Positions 56,640 to 64,000 of a stretch of DNA of 64,000 nt are shown here, one piece after another (positions within the stretch are counted from its first letter, which is position 1; each line of letters opens with the position of its first letter). Origin of the DNA: Gentiana macrophylla. Lineage: Eukaryota; Streptophyta; Magnoliopsida; Gentianales; Gentianaceae. Below the pieces are notes generated by a model. It worked only from the letters and a program-made list of their open reading frames with translations. It made no database searches and had not been told where the DNA came from. Location: contig JAOBSW010000948.1 of the NCBI GenBank assembly GCA_026214975.1, positions 186,001 to 250,000 of the forward strand, in the 5' to 3' direction. Position numbers and translations under genes: made by a program.

Positions 56640-57800
56640 TTCCCTACAGGAGAGGGCTCGGTAGAAATCAAAGGCGAAGTGGAAACAGCCAGGAGCTGTT
56701 ACACCGCAACAGTAAATGGAAGAATTATGGTTCAGCAAGTAAGCATTGAAGAGTTGCTTCCTGAAGATGAGTAGAACTGGTCATCTGAGGACCAGACAGA
56801 GGCTGTACGTCTATGGGACGATCAGGCTGATTCAACAGTCAGTGTGGGGGCATTGATTCCAGCCCCCATAAGAAATCTCTGATAAATCTTTTGAAAGAAT
56901 ATAAGGATGTATTTGCATGGAAATCCGAAGACATGCCAGGATTATCCCTAGAGCTAGCGATACACATGCTGAATATAGACCCGAACATGAGACATGTTCG
57001 GAAAAAGAAGAGGCACTTTGCCTCTGAGCGCATCTCGGAAATTGAGAATGAAAGAACCAAGTTGTTGCAGGCCAACATTGTTAAGGAATTTATATATCTA
57101 GAGTGGTTAGCAGACCCAGTACTAGTCAAGACGCCAGATGGGAGCTGGAGGATTTGTGTTGACTTCACCGATCTTAACAAAGCATGTCTGAAAGACTGTT
57201 ACGCTCTACCCAAGATTGATCGTCTAGTGGACTCAATAGTGGGGTTTGAAGTGTTTGCATTTTTAGATGCCTATAAGGGATATCATCATATCGCAATTGA
57301 TCCCCAAGATGCGGAGAAGACAACCTTCATAACAGAGTTGGGACATACTGATACGTCATGATGCCCTTTGGTTTGAAAAATGCTGAAGCAACATATCAGA
57401 GGGCTGTAAACAAGATTTTTGACCAACAAATTGGATGCTGCATGGAAGTATTTGTGAATGACCTTCTAATCAAGAGCAAGTCTCCTGATCAGTACTTAAG
57501 GGATGTCATAGAGGTATTTGAGGTATTAAGGCAAACTCAAATGAAACTTAACCCAAAAAAATGCACATTTGGGGTCAGATAGGGCAAATTCCTAGGATAC
57601 ATGATATCCAAAGATGGGATCAGAGCCAATCCGGACAAGGTAGATGCCTTGAAAGCAATGCAACAACCAAAGAGCATTAAAGGCGTACAGCGACTAACAG
57701 GGAGGATAGTAGCGTTGAACATGATCCTTTCAAGATCGGCACAGCGTGCCTTACCTTTTTTCAAGATTTTGAGAAGAGCAAGTCCCTTCCAATAGGACGA
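56640..57800 (+). pseudogene. E3 protease end and reverse transcriptase
   Basis: Resumes protease (FPTGEGSVEIKGEV) at 56640. RT in 56891-57361 with PVLVKTPDGSWRICVDFTDL and FLDAYKGYHHIAI, a frameshift near 57350, then MPFGLKNAEATYQRAVNKIF. The catalytic box reads FVND (57451-57462) where YVDD is usual, so the first of the two Asp is lost. 57601-57795 has GYMISKDGIRANPDKVDAL. Known role: reverse transcription. Confidence 0.8.
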
Positions 57801-58690
57801 AGAAAGACAGAAAGCCTTTGAAGAGCTGAAGTTATACTTGGCTGAACTACCCATGCTAACAGCTCCTCAAGAAGGAGAATATTTATACGTCTACTTGGCC
57901 GTATGTGAAGAAGCCTTGAGCGCTGTACTAGTCAAAGAACAAGACGGACAGCAGGTACCAGTTTTCTTTGTGAGCAAAGCACTCCACGGACAAATGTAGA
58001 AAAGTTGGCATTAGTATTGGTACATGCCTCCAGAAAGTTAAGAACTTCCTTCCAGGCACATCACATCACGGTAATCACCGATCAGCCACTTCGGCAAATT
58101 CTAGGACGACCTGGAACCTCAGGCAGGTTGGCAAAGTGGGTCGTAGAACTGGCAGAGTACAACATTGATTTTCGTCCCAAACTGCCATTGAAGCACATGC
58201 CCTAGCAGACTTCCTAGTGGACGGAATAGCTGCTCGCCTGGAGGACGATCAGCCAAAACCAGAAGAAAACATGTGGAAATTATAGATGGATAGTGCAGTA
58301 AGTAAAGAATGAGCGGGGGCTGGTCTCCTGCTCGTCAGTCCAAAAGGGGAAGAATTTCCCTATGCTTTACGGTTTGAATTTCAGGTACGAAGCCTTAATT
58401 ACGTGGCTCAAACTAGCAGATAAGATCGGAGCGGATAGTTAGCAGGTTTACAGTGACTCCCCAGTTCGTCGTAAACCATGTAAACGGAGAATATGAGGCT
58501 AAAGAAGAGCCCATGAAAAAATACTTAACAGTGGCTCGAGCTCTACTGGGAAAATTTCAACTGATCCAGGTCGACCGAATTCCCCGAACAGAGAATAGAA
58601 GAGCGGACGCGTTATCAAAACTGGCATCAAACTTTGTGTCAGACAGGAAAGTATTGGTGGAACTCCTCAAAAAAATGAGTTACGATCAGA
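57800..58690 (+). pseudogene. E3 RNase H and second (archaeal-type) RNase H
   Basis: First RNase H region: LYVYLAVCEEALSAVLVKEQ, then after breaks LVLVHASRKLRTSFQAHHI and ITDQPLRQILGRP. A second RNase H-like domain follows: WKL stop MDSAVSKE, FPYALRFEFQ, VVNHVNGEYEAKEEPMKKYL, RTENRRADALSKLAS. A second RNase H after the gypsy RNase H is characteristic of Tat-lineage elements. Several stops. Confidence 0.75.
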
Positions 58691-58694
58691 AGAG

Positions 58695-59952
58695 CGTTCA
58701 GCCAATCAGGCAAGAAAATACATGGATGGAACCCATTGTGTCCTACCTCAGAGATAAAATCTTGCCTCAAGACAAGGTTCAGGCTAGGAAGATGAAACTT
58801 TTAGCGCCAGATATTCGCTGTTCGAGAACGTCCTCTATCGCAGGTCGTACATCGCACCAGGGCTTAGAAATGCAACAATTGAAGAAGGAAATTACCTTCT
58901 CAGAGAGATACACTTCAGGATTTGCGGGAATCATCCTAGAGCTCGGACTTTAGCAAGAAAATGCAGGTTGTTCGGCTATTATTGGCCTACAATGCAACTA
59001 GATGCCAAAGATTTGGTGGAAAAATGCAAGTCATGCCAGGTGCACGATAATCTGTCACTTCAACCATCTCAAGATATGGTCCCGGTGGTTTCCCCACGGC
59101 CCTTTGATCAGTGGGGGTAGATCTAGTAGGACCACTTCCACGAGTTCCCGGAAACATTCGATTTTTAATCGTAGCAGTGGACTATTACACCAAGTGGGTT
59201 GAAGCCGAACCACTGACTACCATAACTAGGAAGCGGATACAAAAATTTCTATGGAAGAATATAGTATGCAGGTATGGAATCCTAAAGACTTTAATTTCAG
59301 GCAATGGAACTCAGTTCGAAGACAAAACTGTCAAAGAATGGTGTGCCGAACTGCACATAGATCAACACTTCACATATGTTGGCTATCCTCAAGCAAATGG
59401 ACAGGACGAATAGACCAACAGACAGATTAAAACTGGTTTGAAGAAACGCCTGGAAGAGGAAGAAGTGAATTGGACCGAGCACTTGCCCAATATATTGTGG
59501 GCATATAGAACAACACCAAACTTGGCCATAGGAGAAACTCTGTTCACCTTAGCATACAGGTGTGAGGCAGTAATCTCGGCTGAGATCGGCCTACCATCGC
59601 CACGAGCAGCGCTCTACTCTGAAGCACAATAGGTAACTGAGCTCAAGCACTTGAAAGATGACCTAGAAGAAGCTCGGAATATGGCCTTCATTAGAATGGC
59701 CAAGTATAAACAACGCATATCCCAGTACTACAACTCCCGGGTTAAACACTCATATTTTAAAGAGGGAGACTTAGTGCTCAAAAAGAAAGAGGTCAGCGGA
59801 CTAGGACCTCAAGGAAAACTTGAACCAAACTGGGAATGCCCCTACAAAGTGGTCAAGGTGCATGGAAAATGAGCGTATGAGCTGGCTGATGCAAATGGCA
59901 GGACCATACCACGCAGCTGGAATGCCTCCAACCTAAGGAAATTTTATGTCTA
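58695..59952 (+). pseudogene. E3 integrase
   Basis: Zinc-binding part with REIHFRICGNH and KCKSCQVH (58895-59050), core from WGVDLVGPLPRVPGNIRF (about 59111). The second catalytic position is Gly in SGNGTQF (codon 59300-59302) where Asp is expected. YPQANGQDE keeps the Glu and is followed by an in-frame TAG. The C-terminal region has VLKKKEVSGLGPQGKLEPNW and ends FYV at 59952. Known role: integration. Inactive as read. Confidence 0.8.
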
Positions 59953-60085
59953 GGACAGGTTCCAGACTTTACTTATGCGTTATTTATGTTTTAAGTTTTA
60001 TATTGCAATAAGATGTAATTAAACATCAGTCATGTATAATAAATTCTTGTTCTGCACATGTGCGTTATTCATTTTATGCGATGTA

Positions 60086-61200
60086 TAAAAGTTTTCTAAG
60101 GACAAACTCAACATGTCTGTAGGACAGACGACTATAACAGGGCCGCAGTTAGGGCTGTAAATGAACCTAAGTATTCGATTCGATCCGGAGTATTCGGCTC
60201 GAAAAAGCTCGATTCGGGCTCGTTTCGTGGGTTCGAACTTCGAGCCAAACCTTACAAATTAGATATTCGGTGGTCGGGCCGAACATGTTCGAACATGTTC
60301 GGCTCGGATATCATAAATTCATATCTGATTCGGAGCGAACATGTTTTTTAAAACCGAGCGAACATGTTACGATTTTTTTAAAACCCGATTCGAGCGAACA
60401 TGTTCGAACAGTTCGACATGTTCGAGCCGAACCGAGCGAGCTTTTTCCCCAAATACCGAGAGCGAACCCGGGCGAATAATGAAAATATAAGGCTCAGCCA
60501 TTTCGAGCCGAGCCGAGCCTAAGGTTCGAACATACCGAGCCGAGCCGAACCCTGCCAGGGTTCGGTAGGGTTCGGCTCGTTTACAGGCCTAGCCGCAGTG
60601 CGGACTCGGAAAAGTTTGCTAAGGACAAACTCAACAAGTCTGCAGGACAGACGGCCATAACTGGGCCGCAGTGTGGACTCAGAAAAGTTTGCTAAGGATA
60701 AACTCAACAAGGTTACAGGACATACGACCATAACTGGGCCGCAGTGCGGACTCAAAAAAGTTTGCTAAGGACAAACTCAACAAGTCTACAGGACAGACGG
60801 CCATAACTAGGCCGCAGTGCGGACTCAAAAAAGTTTGCTAAGGACAAACTCAACAAGTCTGCAGGACGGACGAACATAACTGGGCCGCAGTGCGGACTCG
60901 GAAATTTTTTTCTAAGGACAAACTCAATAAGTCTACAGGAAGGACGAACATAATTGGGCCGCAGTGCGGATTCAGAAAAGTTTGCTAAGGACAAACTCAA
61001 CATATCTGCAGGACAGACGACCATAACTGAGCCGCAGTGTGGACTCGGAAAAGTTTGCTAAGGATAAACTTAATAAGTCTGAAGGACAGACGATCAGAAC
61101 TGACATACGCTCAGAACTGAAATACACTATAACCTCAAAAAGTTTGTAATAATCAAACTTTCTAAGTCTGCAAGACAGACGATCAGAGACTTCGCTAAAG
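60086..61200 (+). repeat. Post-pol tandem array, about nine units of 73-74 bp
   Basis: Unit: AAAGTTTGCTAAGGACAAAC, TCAACAAGTCTGCAGGACAG, ACGGCCATAACTGGGCCGCA, GTGCGGACTCGG. The first unit is split from the rest by the TIR element at 60151-60590. Later units diverge. Confidence 0.85.
60151..60590. mobile_element. 440-bp TIR element inserted in the tandem array
   Basis: AGGGCTGTAA at the left, TTACAGGCCT at the right; flanks GGCCGCAGTT and AGCCGCAGTG agree at eight of ten. Interior rich in GTTCGGCTCG words; same family as 41044-41529. Confidence 0.7.
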
Positions 61201-61216
61201 TACATCATTCAAAAGG

Positions 61217-61443
61217 CAAAGCATGTAAATGATGTACTTCAGGGGGCAAAGGACCCTGAGTTATGAAAAACAAAAAGTTATGTAAAACAAAAGGTATGAA
61301 AAACAAAAGGCTAAAAGCCAAAAGAAATAATAAGCATAACAAGTGCCTAAAAGGCATATATTGTCAAAAGTAAAAGGCAATAGAAAAGTTGGAAGTTATT
61401 ACAAGCTTGTAAAAGAAAAAACAAGTGCCTAAGCCTAAGAATC
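61217..61443. other. A-rich spacer between array and antisense ORF
   Basis: Repeated short AAAAGGC/AAAAACAAAAGG words; no gene. Confidence 0.5.
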
Positions 61444-63290
61444 AATAGAAGGATCCTGTTGAGAAGGCTGATCTGAAGGCACATCAGAAGGCTAAGCCAA
61501 GGATGCACTGGTTTGACGAGCAGCATGTCTGCGGGAGTACTTAGCTGCCAAAATTTCACCAGCTTGAAACTCTCTAAGTTTAGCTTCATAGACACTGTTG
61601 CCGCCAGGTTTGTGAAGTCCTCCGTGGGGAAGAGTCTTAATGACTAGCTCAGGGCATTGTGCCTTAGCTTCGTCCACGCCCAGAGTGCATCCATGGCCCA
61701 AGATTGGGGCAAGTAATACCTTCAAAGCTCCAGTGAATTGATCGGAGCTCTTATAGTCGTGAATAGCTTGGGCTATCCGTGAAGGTATCACATCCTCAAG
61801 TCCTTCATGTTCAGCTTGAAGTTTCACCATGTCTGCCTCCCGCTCTAAGATCTGCCTGGCATGATCAGCACTGGCAGTCCGTAGTTCTTGCATCTCGGCC
61901 TGCTCGGCCAGAATGATCTTATTAAGATCAGCGATCTGCTGATCTTTGGATAGAGACTCATCATTGTGCTTTTGATGGCTGGCGGAGAGGTCAGGAATCC
62001 GTTTCTCTAAAGAACTCTTTTGGGAAGAGAACCCTTTTAGGTCTGTTCAGATGTTCCTTCCCAGCCTTGACAACCTGGCAGAACACTAAAAGGGTCAGTA
62101 CGATAAACAGATAATGACAAAAGAAAGTAGCAGACAGAAAAGCAAGAAAAGTATACCATAGTGGCCAGATCCATGTCTGGCAGCTCCGACATATAGTCAG
62201 CATGGGGAATGAAAACCCCCTCAGAGATATGTTGGTCACTTCGACCAGACCTGCTCCTCTTCCGCCCGGTTCGGGGGCACACCTGAAGTTGTCCCTCTGC
62301 CACAGTAGGATCGGGACTGTCCAGGATGATCAAGCTTTCGTCCTGGTAATTTGTACGCTACACAGGAATGAATTCCTGCAGTTGTCATACATACTCAAGT
62401 GAGCCACAGGTATGGATCCGGCCTCGAATCAGCTAGACGAGCAGGTTCAATCAATTATGAGGGCCACTCCGGAGAATCTAAAAGGACATTGACATTGCCA
62501 ATGTCCTCCAACAACTGAGCATCTACCCCAGTGGGGCACACATCAGCCGACTGAGCATCAGCCGAAAGTTGGTGTCGGATAAAAAAGAAGTGGTTTTTCC
62601 TCTCGTGGATAAAGGACTTCCCTGTTGAAAGAATGGGGATTCCCCTTCGCTGGTCAGTTCGGCGGGGAAAGTAGTACCACCCGCTATGATTTCTAACCTT
62701 CATGTGCTGGTAGAAGGTCCTAAATAAGTCTACTTAGAACGCGGTGACCATACATCTACACAAGATCGTGAAACCGATGATCTTTCTAACTCCGTTAGGG
62801 GCGATCTGGGCAGATCCGAAATGGTAGTGTTGAAGAATGGCCAGAAAGGCAGGACAGAAGGGGACCATAAGGCCACAGACGAACTGCTCCTTGTACACAG
62901 TAAAATACGCCGTAAGGGGCTGATGAGCATATAGGTTCATACCCCCAAGAAGACAGGGAGAGTATTGGTCCATGTCAATATTGTATCGGTTACAGATCTG
63001 CATGATATCATCCTGTGTAAGCTTGGATCTGACCCCAAAAAAACCTATGGCTGACCTAGCAGTCATATGTGCTATAATACTTTGATTCAAAGAAGTAAAC
63101 CCGAAACCAGAACGATGCCTAGATTGATTAACAGGCTGGGGATCTACAGCTAACTACTCGGTTTCACTACGACCAGAGACAGGATTAGAAGCAAGATCTC
63201 TAATTGAGCCCTAGACTAATGAACTTCTACCTCAGACTCAGATTGGAATTCAAATTCCCTGTCGATTGAACTACTAGATGCAGTTCTATC
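61444..63290 (-). pseudogene. E3 antisense 3' ORF (putative gypsy type transposon domain plus coiled coil)
   Basis: Minus strand, opposite to gag-pol. A Ser/Glu-rich N-terminus (about 63290-63130, one stop), then a globular domain at 63090-62734 (ICNRYNIDMDQYSPCLL, LQHYHFGSAQIAPNGVRKII) and 62703-62455 (SGWYYFPRRTD, HERKNHFFFI). This resembles the Pfam family named putative gypsy type transposon (Transposase_28). A candidate intron sits at 62156-62075; then a Glu/Gln/Leu-rich coiled coil and C-terminus (62040-61444). Antisense post-pol ORFs are known in Tat-lineage elements; function unknown. A few stops make it probably inactive. Confidence 0.65.
62075..62156 (-). other. Candidate intron in the antisense ORF
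   Basis: Minus-strand ATG|GTATAC donor and TTCTGCCAG|GT acceptor, 82 nt, T-rich interior. A splice would bring the globular part next to the coiled-coil part. Confidence 0.45.
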
Positions 63291-63614
63291 CCTCGTTAAC
63301 TGGGAAGGATTGAACTACTAGATGCAGTTCTTACTTGAGAAAATGCAAAGTGTCTTGAGGATTTGAAATCTTTAGTTTAATAGCAAGAATAGAGAAGTGG
63401 GAAGGTCTGATGTGAAAAGACAGGGGTTATAACCCCCCTGACGTGTAAACGACGTCAGTTATGGGAAATAGGGAAAAACGCCCCGGTTCCCGGAAATGCA
63501 ATAATGACCTACTTAATAGGCTGCCATCTAGCAGTTAGTAAATTCAAAACGTGAGGTTGGATAAGTTCGGCCGAACAGCACGGGTGCAGATCTGACCAAC
63601 TAAAAGCAAGATCA
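63291..63614 (-). other. Upstream region of the antisense ORF
   Basis: No gene. A 20-bp word (GAACTACTAGATGCAGTTCT) occurs twice, at about 63268 and 63313. Confidence 0.4.
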
Positions 63615-63617
63615 GAT

Positions 63618-63628
63618 ATGGGGGCTTA
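63618..63628 (+). other. E3 polypurine tract (weak)
   Basis: ATGGGGGCTTA directly before the 3' LTR start. Confidence 0.6.
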
Positions 63629-64000
63629 TGATAATAGCAGACCCGAACTACGCCACATGTTATCCTTTTAAGTCGTATAATATATGACTAGCCTCTAAAC
63701 GTAAGGGCCATGAGCCCCAAAGATATACCTAAAGGTAAGTCCTTAACCCCAGGTGGGAGATCAACAAAGGCTCCTCCTCAGGTCACCGCAGGTCGGCCAA
63801 GGCCTGGTGAAGAGGAGCTGCCTAGTTCGGCCATAGTGGCCTTGGAGGGCTCGGCGCAGACGCCTTTCGAGCAACCACATTTGTTATTCCACGTCTTTGG
63901 ATAACTATAGATAAATAGGGAAAGAATCCTAAGTCTTGAGGACTGTGATCTTGACATTTAAATATGTCCATAATTATCCCTAAATCTTGGGGATTTATGC
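63629..64000 (+). repeat. E3 3' LTR, cut by the window edge
   Basis: Starts TGATAATAGC and matches 42903-43275 with scattered differences. Confidence 0.85.

Larger units (their letters stand above)
42903..64000 (+). mobile_element. E3: Tat-type gypsy retrotransposon with antisense 3' ORF, split by E4
   Basis: LTRs at 42903 and 63629 (the latter cut by the window edge), gag, protease, RT, RNase H, a second RNase H-like domain, integrase, a post-pol tandem array, an antisense ORF and PPT. The second (archaeal-type) RNase H and the antisense ORF point to the Tat lineage. E4 is inserted in protease. Confidence 0.85.

Noticed and set aside
60519..61208. Minus-strand ORFs with a repeated LSLSLANF/CRLVEFVLSKLF peptide
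   Set aside because: Chance open frames through the 73-74-bp tandem array; unit length is not a steady multiple of three and frames change.

Overview
The window looks like nuclear DNA of a flowering plant, probably a eudicot with a repeat-rich genome. It carries plant-type LTR retrotransposon lineages (Ty3/gypsy Athila-like and Tat-like; Ty1/copia Sirevirus-like and long-LTR Angela-like), Stowaway-type MITEs, a tRNA-derived SINE, and two RING-H2 genes of plant type. Nothing bacterial, organellar or viral in the strict sense was recognised, and the species cannot be named from sequence alone. Domain calls are by eye, and almost every element ORF is broken.

Layout. 1-691 (minus): N-terminally complete RING-H2 gene running off the left edge. 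About 1.6-2.3 kb (minus): end of an old gypsy element. About 2.3-36 kb: a nest. A Sirevirus-like copia element (body 27471-36000, plus strand; a possible left piece before 2441) is apparently split by element E1, a minus-strand Athila-type element (2441-27470) that has LTRs, PBS, PPT and an accessory ORF but no protease, reverse transcriptase, RNase H or integrase. The right LTR of E1 is split by E2, a nearly full-length plus-strand Athila-like element (11260-25606), and by a 721-bp terminal-inverted-repeat element. 36-42.7 kb: island with a second RING-H2 gene (37137-37832, two compensating frameshifts), a capped (TA)n palindrome, copia fragments, a SINE, a Stowaway MITE and repeated LTR pieces. 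42.9-64 kb: a Tat-type gypsy element (E3) with an antisense 3' ORF and a post-pol tandem array. Its protease gene is split by an 11-kb copia element (E4) with a clean TGAAG target duplication; E4 itself contains a solo LTR and a Stowaway MITE.

How the parts work together. E1 and E2 share architecture: tRNA-Asp-type primer site, a conserved block after pol, a homologous accessory ORF before the 3' LTR, and the same purine-rich PPT block. E2-like elements are plausible helpers for the pol-less E1. The most unusual signal is that E1 and E2 each carry their own short GC-rich palindromic motif (AAACGCGCGTTT in E1, GGACGGGCGTCC-like in E2) in arrays at equivalent places: beside a TATA box in the LTR, and again beside a TATA-like box after pol, before the accessory ORF. 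The Sirevirus-like element has a third motif (CAGCAG/CTGCTGA) with a similar LTR-TATA and pre-accessory-ORF-TATA layout. This suggests a two-promoter design with element-specific cis-motif arrays.
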